A DNA stretch of 64,000 nucleotides from G963663735 sp963663735 (GCA_963663735.2 CAXXHN010000002.1:1426001-1490000), one strand, 5' to 3'. Numbered from the stretch's first letter, positions 52,907 to 63,031 are shown. The notes: generated by a model not told the origin, from the letters alone. A program made the numbers and translations.

Positions 52907-55675
52907 ATGGCTGCGAATAACTTCCTGAGAAATTTCGCTACTCCTATCAAAAAATACGGCAAAGTAAAATCTATTTTAGTATTGTTCCTGCTTGTCATCT
53001 GCAATGGTTCAGCTCTGGCCCAGGGATGCGTTGGAATCCCCTGGGGGGAATGTCAGGCGTTGAAGGCACTGTACAACGAAACCGGAGGGCCTTCATGGCA
53101 AGATAACGACAACTGGCTGTCGAGCAAACCAGTGGATGACTGGTATGGTGTCCGAGTGGAAGATGGGCATGTATACTCCATATCCCTCTACTCTAATTTC
53201 CTGTCCGGAGAAATCCCCGAAGAACTGGGCAATCTGGAAAGCCTTACTGGTTTAGACCTTGATGAAAATGATCTGTCCGGGGAAATCCCCAAAGAACTGG
53301 GCAATCTGGAAAACCTTAGCTCTCTATATCTTGGTGATAACAATCTATCTGGGGAAATCCCCCCAGAGTTTGGCAATCTGAAAAAACTTCGTTATTTATC
53401 AATTCGTTTTAACAAGCTGTCTGGAGAAATACCTTCTCAATTCGGACAGCTTTCCTGCCTTACGAGCATAAATCTAGGGGATAATAAATTATCAGGTTCA
53501 ATTCCCCAAGAATTGGGAGCGCTTAAAAATCTTGAATACTTGTACCTCTTCGGTAATGACTTAACCGGTTCCATACCCTCACAACTGGGAAACCTCAACA
53601 ATCTTAAACGTATGTTACTCCACAGTAACGACTTAAGCGGTGAAATCCCTTCCACCCTGGGCAATTTAACAAACATTGAGTGGTTATGGCTCAACAACAA
53701 TGACCTAACCGGGCCAATACCTCCAGAATTATCGAATCTATCCAAGCTGGTTTATCTCGACCTTGATGGCAACAGTCTTTCAGGAACTATCCCTGCCGGA
53801 CTGGGGAACATCAGCACTCTAAAACGACTGCAACTGGAAAATAACAAGCTATCCGGAGAAATACCAAGTTTCCTGGCTTACTTTCCTGAAGAGATCACTC
53901 TTGCCTGGAATTGCCTTCAGTGCTCTGATTACAACACGCTTATCCAAGTTGAAGACAGGCTTTCTTACGAATTCATGTCCACGCAGACAGTAGCTCCTCA
54001 AAACGTAAAAGCCGAAAATGTGCAATTCTCCAACGAGGATGAAAACCGAATCAAGGTTTCCTGGGATCCTATTGCATATGATGGAGATGAAGGGGGGTAT
54101 CAGGTTTATTTCAAGAAAAAGGAAGCCTCCGAATATAAGTATTTTGGAATCACTGCTGATAAAATATACTCCTCAATGATTGTCTCTGATCTTGAGCCTG
54201 GCGAGAACTATGATTTTTGCGTGAAAACTGTCACCTGGCCACACTGGAGCAGTAAGAATCTGTTGGTGAGTAGCCGTTCTGATTCAGCTTCAGCTCCCGC
54301 GGGAGATCTCTTCCGCGTCTTTGTCCCTGCCTGGAATCACTCCCAAGAAGATTTCACCGGGATAGTGGTGTCTAATTTTGGTAACGACAGCTTTAAGTTT
54401 ACTGCCTCATCATACAATTCTGCTGGCGAGTTAGAATCCCTTAATCAAAATCCTGTGAACTATGTTGTTGGGGAAAATCTACAGAAAAGTCTTTTAGCAA
54501 CAGAAATATTTAAAGATACAACACTTAAAAACGACCCTTCTTGGATTGAATTGAAAACAAAGAATACAAATAAGATGGGAAGCATTTTCTTATTCGGAGT
54601 CAGCGATACTTCAATGCTGGATGGAGCAGAAAGCAAGACATCATATGCAAAGAATTTTTATTTCACAAGGCCGTTAAGCAACAGCTATCTTTCTGAAAAA
54701 CAAGTGGATGTTCAAATGTTTATTCTTAATCCAACGGATGAAGAAATTACCGTCAAGTGCATAATTAAAGGAATCACCGAAGAATTCCAATACATTCAAA
54801 ATTTTGAGTCAACTCACACTATTCCTCCGAAAGGATTCATCGAGGGAGATTCGGAGGCTCTAGTATTTCCGGATCATGGCGTCATCAAAGGATTTATGGA
54901 GGTTGTTGTTACTGAAGGGTCTGGAGCCATAGGATTTTCCCAGGTCGTTTTTCCCGACATCCGCACCTCCCTGGGTTTGTACGCCGCAGAGAAATCCGGT
55001 GAGACAAAAATGTATTCAGCACAACTCGCATGCGGCCCGGATATTATTACAAATTTACGGCTGGTAAATCCCTCCAAGTTCGGTCGATGGATTACACTAA
55101 CGGCAGTCGGAGACAATGGAAGCCTTCTAGCGGACCCGGTTCAAATAGCGATTTCCGCTCAGAGGGTATACAATGCCGATCTGGGTTCGCTTTTTAATCT
55201 CAATAGTGACGAAACTACCACAACAGGTTCCCTCATCGTTGAAGCAAATAGCGGAGAAATCATAGGGGACATTATTTTTGCTAAAAGGGATAACTGGGAA
55301 TTTGCCATGTGCCTCCCACTGCAAACACGATTGTTTCAAGATGCAGTTTTCAATCATATATCAAACCTGCCAACCGTATATACAGGTTTTGCCTTTTTCA
55401 ATCCCGGGGAAGAAAAGGCCTTTGTAGTCATTGAGGCTATCGACACCAACGGCAAAAAGGTAGCAGAAAAAACCCTGATCTTGAACTCTGGTGAACGAAT
55501 AGCCAGAACCTTAACAGATCAAGATATCTGGCCGGATTTTAAAGAACAATCCGGAGGCTATATTAAGATTCGGAGCAGTCAGCCCATTGCGGGACAACAA
55601 CTGTTCGGGGATCGTTCTCTGCGTTATATGGCGGCCATCCCGGCAACCGTTAAGGCAGACAACCTTATCCAATGA
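52907..55675 (+). CDS. Exported LRR/FN3 protein with fourfold C-terminal repeat, copy 3
   Basis: A 922-residue protein. Signal peptide with hydrophobic residues 22-37 and cleavage near SALA|Q. An LRR N-cap (ALKALYNETGGPSW and NWLSSKPVDDWYGV) precedes nine complete 24-residue plant-type LRRs (consensus LSGEIPxELGNLxxLxxLxLxxNx, about residues 98-314) and a partial tenth. Then comes an FN3-like domain (about 365-455, ENRIKVSWDPIAYDGDEGGYQVYF to SDLEPGENYDF). The last ~450 residues are the four-unit family domain ending in AGQQLFGDRSLRYMAAIP. No anchor or LPXTG-type signal is seen, so it is secreted or surface-bound by other means. Likely a binding or adhesion protein; the ligand is unknown. Copy 4 follows 66 nt later. 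Confidence 0.88.
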   Translation: MAANNFLRNFATPIKKYGKVKSILVLFLLVICNGSALAQGCVGIPWGECQALKALYNETGGPSWQDNDNWLSSKPVDDWYGVRVEDGHVYSISLYSNFLSGEIPEELGNLESLTGLDLDENDLSGEIPKELGNLENLSSLYLGDNNLSGEIPPEFGNLKKLRYLSIRFNKLSGEIPSQFGQLSCLTSINLGDNKLSGSIPQELGALKNLEYLYLFGNDLTGSIPSQLGNLNNLKRMLLHSNDLSGEIPSTLGNLTNIEWLWLNNNDLTGPIPPELSNLSKLVYLDLDGNSLSGTIPAGLGNISTLKRLQLENNKLSGEIPSFLAYFPEEITLAWNCLQCSDYNTLIQVEDRLSYEFMSTQTVAPQNVKAENVQFSNEDENRIKVSWDPIAYDGDEGGYQVYFKKKEASEYKYFGITADKIYSSMIVSDLEPGENYDFCVKTVTWPHWSSKNLLVSSRSDSASAPAGDLFRVFVPAWNHSQEDFTGIVVSNFGNDSFKFTASSYNSAGELESLNQNPVNYVVGENLQKSLLATEIFKDTTLKNDPSWIELKTKNTNKMGSIFLFGVSDTSMLDGAESKTSYAKNFYFTRPLSNSYLSEKQVDVQMFILNPTDEEITVKCIIKGITEEFQYIQNFESTHTIPPKGFIEGDSEALVFPDHGVIKGFMEVVVTEGSGAIGFSQVVFPDIRTSLGLYAAEKSGETKMYSAQLACGPDIITNLRLVNPSKFGRWITLTAVGDNGSLLADPVQIAISAQRVYNADLGSLFNLNSDETTTTGSLIVEANSGEIIGDIIFAKRDNWEFAMCLPLQTRLFQDAVFNHISNLPTVYTGFAFFNPGEEKAFVVIEAIDTNGKKVAEKTLILNSGERIARTLTDQDIWPDFKEQSGGYIKIRSSQPIAGQQLFGDRSLRYMAAIPATVKADNLIQ

Positions 55676-55740
55676 AAACCTGAAATCTTAGTTTTTTTCA
55701 CAACAATGAGATTCACTTCAAAATTCCCAGGATTTTTCTT

Positions 55741-58488
55741 ATGCGTCATGAAAAGCTTCCAAACAAATTATTTTTTGGTTTGATCAAATTCCATATGAAG
55801 ATTCTATATTCGATAATCGTTATTCTGGTTACAGTCTATCCGCCTTCTGCTAAGGCGGAAAGTTGCACCCACATACCTGATTCAGAATGTGAAGCACTAT
55901 ACGCGCTTTATAACGCAACCAATGGAGATGAATGGAGAAATAGCGACAATTGGCTGTCTTCCAAATCGGTCAGTACCTGGTATGGAATCACAATTGATCT
56001 TGGTCACGTTGTTGAAATCAGCCTGAATAATAACGGCTTGACCGGACCACTCCCCCCGGAACTTGGAAATCTGAGCAGCCTTCAATACCTTTCCTTGGGA
56101 AACAATCATTCATTGGGCAATATACCTCCAGAACTGTCTAATCTCCCAAATCTTAAAGAAATTTTAATTTGGGACAGTGATCTGACAGGTAGCATCCCAA
56201 AAGAATTAGGAAACCTGAAATATCTAAAAACCTTGGACCTCAGTTCCAATAGCCTTAGCGGTACGATACCCCCTGAACTTGGAAATCTATGGAGACTGGA
56301 GTATCTCTACCTTGGAGAAAATGATTTAACAGGCAGTATTCCCACCCACCTTACCAATCCAGAATATCTGAGAAGTTTCTACCTCTCCAAAAACGACCTT
56401 ACTGGACCCATCCCTCCAGAATTCGGGGAATTAAAACATCTTGAATGGTTATCATTACACTCCAACAGATTGGAAGGAAACATACCAAGCCAGTTAGGAA
56501 AAATGGGCAAATTGGAAAGTCTCGATCTGCATTCCAACAATCTCACTGGATCAATTCCTCCAAACCTCGGGAATCTTTCCGAATTATATTGGCTAAATTT
56601 GTCTTCAAATTCTCTAAATGGTCCGATACCGGGAGCACTCGGCAATCTGCCTCGACTGTGGTATTTACGGCTTAATTCTAATAGTCTTTCAGGTGAGCTT
56701 CCGGCTTTTCTGAATACAACCAGCATCGACATGGATTTAAGATGGAACTGTTTATATTCATCCGATCCGGTTGTCCTGGCAACTGTCGAAAAACGTCACT
56801 CTGGTGGATTTCTGTCCACCCAAACAATTTCTCCGAAGAATGTCACTTCAGTGACGATGAAATCATCAGGCAAAGAAGAAAATCGCATCATGGTTTCCTG
56901 GAATCCAATTACCTATATCGATGATGAAGGTGGATATCAATTGTTTTACCGAAAGGGATCTCAGCCCGGTTACGAGTACTATGACATGACTGCCGATAAG
57001 AAAACTGTTTCAATCCTCATTTCTGACCTGGAACAGGGAGCTGAATATAGCTTCTATGTTAATACTGTAACGAGACCTCATCCTGATAACAAGAACGAAT
57101 TGCAGAGCAGTAACAGTAATCCTGCATCAGCTGTTTCCGGTTTCCTATCCAGGGCTTTTATACCCATCTGGAAACAGGCCCCGGAATATTTTACTGGTGT
57201 AGTGGCGGCTAACTTCGGAAATTCTGACTTCGATCTCGACCTCGCTGCCTATGGCCCGAATGGTGTCATCGAGCCCAATGGCCATAACCATCGAGTAATC
57301 TCGGCTGGATGGCAGATGAGTAAACTGGGTTGGGAGCTCTTTCATGGAGATCCCTACCATGAAGGCTTCTCCTGGATTGAACTCAAAGCGGAAAACAGCA
57401 ACAAGATGGGCAGCATCTTCCTGTATGGAGTTAGTGATACCCAAATGCTTGATGGCGCCGAAGCCCAATCAACCTATGCTAAGAAGCTCTACTTCACCAG
57501 GCCGCTGGATGAAGGATTCTTTGCAGGATGGGGCCCGAAAATCCAGATGTGCATAGTTAACCCTACCGATGAAGAGGCCACGGTCAACTGCACACTTATT
57601 GGGTCAAGCGGGGAGTCAACTACAACCCATACCATTCCATCAAAAGGATTCATAACTGGAAATTCCGCAGATCTGGTCAAACCTGATCATGGTATCGTAG
57701 ATGGTTTTATGGAAATTGAAACTACAGGCGCCCCGGGAGTGATCGGCTTCTCGAGGATCGAATTCCCCGGAGTGCGTACCGCCCTGGGCATGGATGCTGT
57801 CCAGGCCACGGCTTCAAATAAATTCTATTCAGCCCAACTGGCTCATGGTATGAATATAGTTACCAATCTTCGGCTCGTAAACACCTCCAGAATAACCAGA
57901 AGCGTAACCTTATCCGCAATTGGAGATGATGGAACTGAGTTAGCTAACCCAGTTATAGTGGAGATCCCTGCAAAAAGGATTTTTAATGCCGACATGGGGA
58001 CTATTTTGGGGTTGGAAGGTAACGGGGTAGTAACAACCGGTTCACTGGTGATTGAAGCGGACGGAAATGGAATTATTGGAGATATAATCTTTGCAAATGG
58101 AGATACTCTTGAATATGCAATGGCTCTCCCCTTGCAGAAAAAACTTTTCACAGAGGCTGTGTTTAATCACATAGCCAACCTACCATCCGTATTTACTGGT
58201 TTCGCTTTTTATAATCCAGGAGATGAATACGTTTTAATATTTCTGGAAGCGTTTGGTACTAATGGGCAGAAGGTAGCGGAAAAAACTCTGATTCTTGATC
58301 CTGGTGAACGAATATCAAGAACACTCACAGATCCCGACATGTGGCCAGATTTCCCAACCCAGTCAGGAGGTTACATCAAAATCCAGAGTTCTCATCCCAT
58401 TGCCGGGCAACAGCTCTTCGGAGACAGATCCCTGCGTTATATGGCAGCTATCCCACCTACAACCAGGCTAGAGGCAATGTTTGATTAG
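55741..58488 (+). CDS. Exported LRR/FN3 protein with fourfold C-terminal repeat, copy 4
   Basis: A 915-residue paralogue of the preceding gene, 66 nt downstream on the same strand and probably cotranscribed. Signal peptide (hydrophobic LYSIIVILVTVYPPSAKA after a 23-residue n-region; Met at 55795 is an alternative start but lacks a Shine-Dalgarno). LRR N-cap CEALYALYNATNGDEW, nine 24-residue LRRs and a partial tenth, FN3-like domain (ENRIMVSWNPITYIDDEGGYQLFY), then the four-unit C-terminal half. In that half it is closer to the copy at position 3 (both end IPPTTR.EAMFD) than to copy 3. Function unknown; surface recognition or adhesion is inferred. Confidence 0.88.
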   Translation: MRHEKLPNKLFFGLIKFHMKILYSIIVILVTVYPPSAKAESCTHIPDSECEALYALYNATNGDEWRNSDNWLSSKSVSTWYGITIDLGHVVEISLNNNGLTGPLPPELGNLSSLQYLSLGNNHSLGNIPPELSNLPNLKEILIWDSDLTGSIPKELGNLKYLKTLDLSSNSLSGTIPPELGNLWRLEYLYLGENDLTGSIPTHLTNPEYLRSFYLSKNDLTGPIPPEFGELKHLEWLSLHSNRLEGNIPSQLGKMGKLESLDLHSNNLTGSIPPNLGNLSELYWLNLSSNSLNGPIPGALGNLPRLWYLRLNSNSLSGELPAFLNTTSIDMDLRWNCLYSSDPVVLATVEKRHSGGFLSTQTISPKNVTSVTMKSSGKEENRIMVSWNPITYIDDEGGYQLFYRKGSQPGYEYYDMTADKKTVSILISDLEQGAEYSFYVNTVTRPHPDNKNELQSSNSNPASAVSGFLSRAFIPIWKQAPEYFTGVVAANFGNSDFDLDLAAYGPNGVIEPNGHNHRVISAGWQMSKLGWELFHGDPYHEGFSWIELKAENSNKMGSIFLYGVSDTQMLDGAEAQSTYAKKLYFTRPLDEGFFAGWGPKIQMCIVNPTDEEATVNCTLIGSSGESTTTHTIPSKGFITGNSADLVKPDHGIVDGFMEIETTGAPGVIGFSRIEFPGVRTALGMDAVQATASNKFYSAQLAHGMNIVTNLRLVNTSRITRSVTLSAIGDDGTELANPVIVEIPAKRIFNADMGTILGLEGNGVVTTGSLVIEADGNGIIGDIIFANGDTLEYAMALPLQKKLFTEAVFNHIANLPSVFTGFAFYNPGDEYVLIFLEAFGTNGQKVAEKTLILDPGERISRTLTDPDMWPDFPTQSGGYIKIQSSHPIAGQQLFGDRSLRYMAAIPPTTRLEAMFD

Positions 58489-58638
58489 AAGCAGAGCATC
58501 CTTGGATCGGTCATTCCAAAAAGCCTGGTACCGTAATGACTTCTGGTTTTTGTGCCGAGTTTTCTCGAATTGTAAATCAGCGTGCAAAAATGACCCCTTT
58601 AGAAGAGGAATCAGCGTTGAAAATTGACCCCTCTATGC

Positions 58639-58674
58639 TAAACCTCCCTGGTCAAATTTGACCAGGGAGGTTTA
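58639..58674. repeat. 36-bp perfect palindrome before istA
   Basis: Bases 58639-58656 are the exact reverse complement of 58657-58674, centred on CAAATTTG. The right arm contains the GGGAGG that serves as ribosome site for istA (ATG at 58681). In RNA the arms would form an 18-bp (about 16 with a loop) hairpin that buries that site. Confidence 0.85.
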
Positions 58675-58680
58675 GAGAGG

Positions 58681-60191
58681 ATGTTAGTAGTGGAGACAAT
58701 TGCGAAGATACGCCGATACTATTTTGTAGAGGGAAGAAAGATTAAAGAGATCTCGCGGGATTTACGAATATCTCGAAACACAATCAGAAAGGTCATACGC
58801 AGCGGGGCAACCGAACACAGGTATGAGCGAGAGGAACAACCCAGCCCCAAGCTGGGAGATTTTCAAACCGGCTTGAAGGGTTACTCGAAGAAAATATTAG
58901 ACGACCTAAAGGCCGTCGGCTTACTGCCCAGAGATTATATGAACTGCTTCGGATGGAAGGTTACCAGGGAGCATACGACAGCATTCAGCGCTATGTAAAG
59001 AAATGGCGCGAGCAAAAAGTGCGTACACCTGAGCACTGCTATATTCCGCTGAAGTTTTCTCCTGGAGAGGCATATCAGTTTGACTGGAGCCATGAGAAAG
59101 TTATTCTGGCAGGTATTGCGCAGACTGTAAAAGCTGCCCATTTCCGGCTTTGCTACAGCAGAATGTTCTATGGTGGCCTACCCAAGAAAAAGCCAGAAAA
59201 TGGTTTTTGATGCGCATAACCGAGCCTTTAAATTTTTCCAGGGAACGTGCAAGCGGGGCATCTACGACAATCTGAAAACAGCGGTTGATAAAGTTCTTCG
59301 CGGCAAGGAGCGACAGTTTAATGCCAGATTCATACAAATGTGCAGTCACTACCTCGTCGAGCCTGTAGCATGTACTCCCGGCTCCGGCTGGGAAAAAGGA
59401 CAGGTTGAGAACCAGGTCAAGAACATCAGGGAATGGCTTTTTGCCCCACGCCCAAGATTCAAGAGTTGTGATGAGCTTAATTGCTGGCTCGCCGACCAAT
59501 GCATCGCTCTATGCAAAAGACGGAGGTACCCTGAAGAAAAAGCAGGGCGATCCGGGAGGTCTATGAAGAAGAGCGCACAAGCTTGATTGCCGCACCTTTT
59601 CCTTTTCAAGGGTATATTGACACGGAGTGCAGGGTCTCAAGCACGAGCCTCATCCGGTATGACCGGAACCACTATAGCGTCAACAGCGAGTTGGCCGGTA
59701 AAACAGCAACAGTAAGAGCAAGCGCAGGAAGGATTAAGATTATCAGCAATGGTCAGCTGGTTGCTGATCATCCCCGGCAGTTCGGCCGGGATAAAGTGAT
59801 ATATGATCCTTGGCACTATCTCAGTGTGCTGGAACGCAAACCTGGAGAACTCAGGAATGGAGTTCCTTTTCGCTAGTGGAATCTCCCCTCCAGTATCCGC
59901 CGGATAAGAACTGCTCTTTCAAGTCAGCCGGGAGGTGACCGGGAGTTCGTGGATATTCTCCTGGCTGTACAGCGGCATGGTATGGTGCTGGTTGAAACGG
60001 CCTGCCAAAAGGCCCTTGCCGAAGGAACTATCCGAGGTGAGATTATCCTTAACTCCATAACCAGGCAACTTAATCCCGGCCCTGTTCACCCGGCTGATGT
60101 GCCGGATTCCTTGGTGCTGTCAATTGAACCGATAGCCGATTGCTCACGCTATGATGCTTTGCGCAAGGAGGTGACATATGGAGCGGCATAA
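58681..60191 (+). pseudogene. istA: istA transposase, broken by three frameshifts and a stop
   Basis: The IS21 transposase can be followed through its full length: helix-turn-helix start (VETIAKIRRYYFVEGRKIKEISRDLRISRNTIRKV), GAYDSIQRYVKKWRE, the catalytic-core text YQFDWSHEKV, KTAVDKVLRGKERQFNARF, VENQVKNIREWLFAPRPRF and NHYSVNSELAGKTATVRA. It changes frame near 58905-58925, 59166-59172 and 59535-59560, and has a TAG at 59874-59876 (WNLPSSIRR follows in frame). The end overlaps istB by 14 nt, as in intact elements. Non-functional unless made by multiple frameshifts, which is improbable. Confidence 0.85.
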
Positions 60192-60906
60192 CCTTATTGA
60201 AAAACTCAAAGCGTTAAGCCTTCATGGAATGGTTGCTGTTTATGACGAGGCTGTTACCCAGGGGATCCGGCGCAATAACAGCGTTCAGGAAATCCTGATG
60301 ACACTTTGCCAGGCCGAGGCAGCTGAACGCTCGGCGCGTTCAATCAGATACCAGCTCAGCATAGCCAAGTTTCCGGTTCATAAGAACCTTGATACATTCT
60401 CGTTCTCAGAAGCCCAGGTAAACGAAAAGCTTATCAGGGACCTATACTCCGCAGACTTCCTTGAGGAGCCAAGGAATCTTGTTTTTATCGGTGGTACCGG
60501 AACAGGCAAAACACATCTTGCCACGGCCATTGGCACCCAGTGTATCGGTCTGGGAAAACGGGGCAGATTCTTCAGTGTTGTAAACCTGGTAAACAAACTT
60601 GAACAGGAAAAACTCGCCGGCAGAACCGGTTCCCTGGCAAGCAGGTTAGCCAATCTGGACTTTGTTGTCCTGGATGAACTCGGATACCTGCCTTTCTCTC
60701 AGGCAGGCGGAGCACTGCTGTTTCATCTCATCAGCACTCTGTACGAGAGAACATCTCTTATCGTTACGACGAATCTAAGCTTTGGCGAGTGGTCAAAAGT
60801 CTTTGGTGATGCCAAAATGACAACCGCGTTGCTGGATCGCCTGACCCATCATTGCGACATTATAGAAACTGGAAATGAAAGCTGGAGACTTAAGAAAAGA
60901 ACCTGA
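60178..60906 (+). CDS. istB: IstB ATPase, transposition helper
   Basis: A 242-residue AAA+ ATPase, normal IstB length, with Walker A GGTGTGKTH (residues 105-113), Walker B LDFVVLDELGYLPF, sensor region TTNLSFGEWSKVFGDAKMTTALLDRLTHH and the standard C-terminus. IstB assembles on DNA and stimulates IstA during IS21 transposition. It is intact although istA is not, so the element could only move with an IstA supplied in trans. GAGGTG precedes ATG and the gene overlaps istA. Confidence 0.92.
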   Translation: MERHNLIEKLKALSLHGMVAVYDEAVTQGIRRNNSVQEILMTLCQAEAAERSARSIRYQLSIAKFPVHKNLDTFSFSEAQVNEKLIRDLYSADFLEEPRNLVFIGGTGTGKTHLATAIGTQCIGLGKRGRFFSVVNLVNKLEQEKLAGRTGSLASRLANLDFVVLDELGYLPFSQAGGALLFHLISTLYERTSLIVTTNLSFGEWSKVFGDAKMTTALLDRLTHHCDIIETGNESWRLKKRT

Positions 60907-60951
60907 AAAAATTTTAACCAAAGGGGGTCAAAATTGGACGCTGATTGACAG

Positions 60952-62730
60952 ACTATTCGTTCTTTGCTATTTGGGGTACTCTTTTCTTTTGTTCCACTTC
61001 ATGCTGATTTGATTCTGAGCAATGAATCCCCTCGATGGGGTGAAACAATTCAGGTTCATGCCACCTTGGATTTCCCGAAAGATACCCTACATCCAGGGGA
61101 TCGGGTTTTCCTGGTACTCATTACTCATCATCAGGGTACCTTCAAACCCGATTACGCCGAAATGTCATGGGATGGAGCAGGATTCACAACAGATATTGAA
61201 ATACCGCCAGGTTGTGAAGAAGCTTCGCTTTTCGTCCGAACGCCTGAGAAAAGCCTTAATTACTCGAAAAAAATCTATCCATTCGACAAAGTTGGCAATC
61301 CACCACCGGGATCGATCATTTTATCTACTAACTCAGAAAAAGAAGATGAATGCTTGGCAATAGTAGCTATGTAACTGAAAAAACATCCGGAAACCTGGTG
61401 GGCCTACCGGCAAGTCTGGCGAAGGCGAATCTTCGGGTGGCATAACCTGGAAACAGATGAATTACTGCGGCAGGTCAAATCGCTTGAAAAACAGGAGAAA
61501 ACAGCTGAGCTACTTAGAACGCTGGCAATGGGTTATTGGTATGCATCTGAATTTGAAGCTGCGTACGCCCGCCTTGAGGATTTATGCCACAAATTCCCAG
61601 GCTCTCCTCATGCTCTGCAAGCAGTTAACGATGCCCACTCCCAAATCTTCAGTAACAACCTCACCGACATGAGGTCTTCAATAAATGCATTGGTTGTTGA
61701 AACAATTAAGCGGGCACCAGAGAATCCATACTTGCGAATTCATCCCAGTGCCTCATCATGGCTTACCCTTCCCGGCCATACAATCGAAACTATGGAAAAA
61801 GTCTGTGGCCCCTGGATAACCGCTGAATCTTATGATCCTTCGCCCCATTTTTTCCTTGGCCATATTTTTGCAAGGAGCGGACAGCTTGAAGAGGCTGATT
61901 CCGAGCTCACTAAGGCCCTTAAACTTACTTATGATCCCAGGTCATGGGACATATTCATCATATTGAACAACGGTTTTAATAAAATTAAGGGCTATACCTA
62001 TCGATTGCGCTCAGAAGTGCGAATAAAACAAGAACGCTTGGTTGAAGCGCTTGCTGACAGTAAACTGGCCCAGGAGCACACCATTGATAGCGCTACAAAA
62101 GACATTGAAACCGAAGCACTTATTTGGATGAAACTAGGATATCCTGACAAAGCTGAAGAAACTGCGCTAGGGGCCTATCAGAAAGGATCGCTGACCATAG
62201 AATCCTTCCTGAAGGAACTTTATCTAAATCGAACAAAGAACACTATCGGCTTCAATGAATGGCTAGAGGCTAAACTGGAATTTGAAAATGGCGTTATTAC
62301 TGATGACCAATCACTCGAGGAATCGCCAGTCTTCAATGGCAAGACACTTCAGGGGGAAGATATCGACTCTAAGTTATTCAATGATGATCTAGTTGTGTTA
62401 AATTTTTGGGCCACTACCTGCGGACCGTGCATTGGAGAAATGCCTGATCTCAACCAACTTGTAGAAATGTACCAGTCAAAGGTTCACTTCCTGGCATGTT
62501 CGGCAGAAACCAGGGAGCGAATAAAAGCCTTCCTTAAAAAGCATCCCTTCAAGTTCAAGATTATCCCTAACGCCAGAGAGGTCGAAAAAGCTTTTGATAT
62601 TTCTAGTTACCCAACACATGTGGTGATTAAAAACGGTCGAATCCTATGGAAAGGGGATGGAGCAAGCCCTAAACACATCGAGAGCCTGAAGGGTATTATC
62701 AAACGCAATTTAGATGGCAAGCTTGAATAA
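60952..62730 (+). pseudogene. Second TPR-thioredoxin (TlpA-like) gene, 5'-disrupted by IS21 and carrying a TAA
   Basis: Highly similar throughout to the gene at 28623-30392. Reading starts within the signal peptide (IRSLLFGVLFSFVPLHADLILSN versus FIRVLLFAVFFSFIPVHAGLILSN), because the IS21 right end at 60950 replaces the start codon and next codon. An in-frame TAA at 61372-61374 stands where the intact copy has GAA (AELKK versus A.LKK). The rest is open to 62730, including the TPR region and the thioredoxin motif CGPC near 62419-62430. A weak TTG (60964) and ATG at 61528 exist, but no proper ribosome site is seen at the former. Probably non-functional; the downstream frame may have decayed slowly. 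Confidence 0.85.
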
Positions 62731-63031
62731 ATATCAACTTTGTTCGACGTCAGCAAAAATGGGACAGATATAGGCAAAATTTAAAAAATTTCACAGACAT
62801 ACGTGGACATATCACCCAGGATCTTCCCTGCCATTACTTAAGCTTTAAAATATGAACAGGCATGGATATGGCTGAATGGGAAAAAAATGGTGGGAAGAGA
62901 GCATAAAACCGGGACACCTTATCAAAAAAAAAATTATCGCTGGAATCAAATTAACTAATGGTATATAAATAGAAAACTGAACAAAGGAAGATCATGATTA
63001 ATTAATAGCTCCTTTATCATCAGGAGGAATC
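62731..63031. other. Intergenic region upstream of VWFA-related gene
   Basis: AT-rich stretch of about 300 bp; a TATAAA-type -10 near 62965-62970 could serve the gene at 63032. A three-codon open frame (ATG ATT AAT TAA at 62995-63006) with its own AGGAAG lies just upstream, perhaps by chance. No other structure is clear. Confidence 0.4.

Larger units (their letters stand above)
58571..60950 (+). mobile_element. IS21-family insertion sequence, degenerate
   Basis: About 2.38 kb, bounded by 27-nt inverted ends 58571-58597 and 60924-60950 (22 of 27 positions match; both start TG...). A second copy of the end motif (ATCAGCGTTGAAAATTGACCCC) lies inside the left end at 58610-58631, as usual for multiple transposase sites in IS21. 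It carries istA (broken) and istB (intact). Flanks (CGAAT left, GACTA right) do not form a target duplication. The right end replaces the first codons of a TPR-thioredoxin gene, so the element either moved with a deletion or has been rearranged since. Confidence 0.88.

Noticed and set aside
53195..53860. Regular 72-nt spaced repeats, at first glance a tandem or CRISPR-like array
   Set aside because: They are in frame within a coding gene and correspond to 24-residue leucine-rich repeats; the DNA units are not near-identical.
62995..63006. Three-codon open frame with its own AGGAAG before the VWFA-related gene
   Set aside because: Too short to judge; likely chance in an AT-rich leader.
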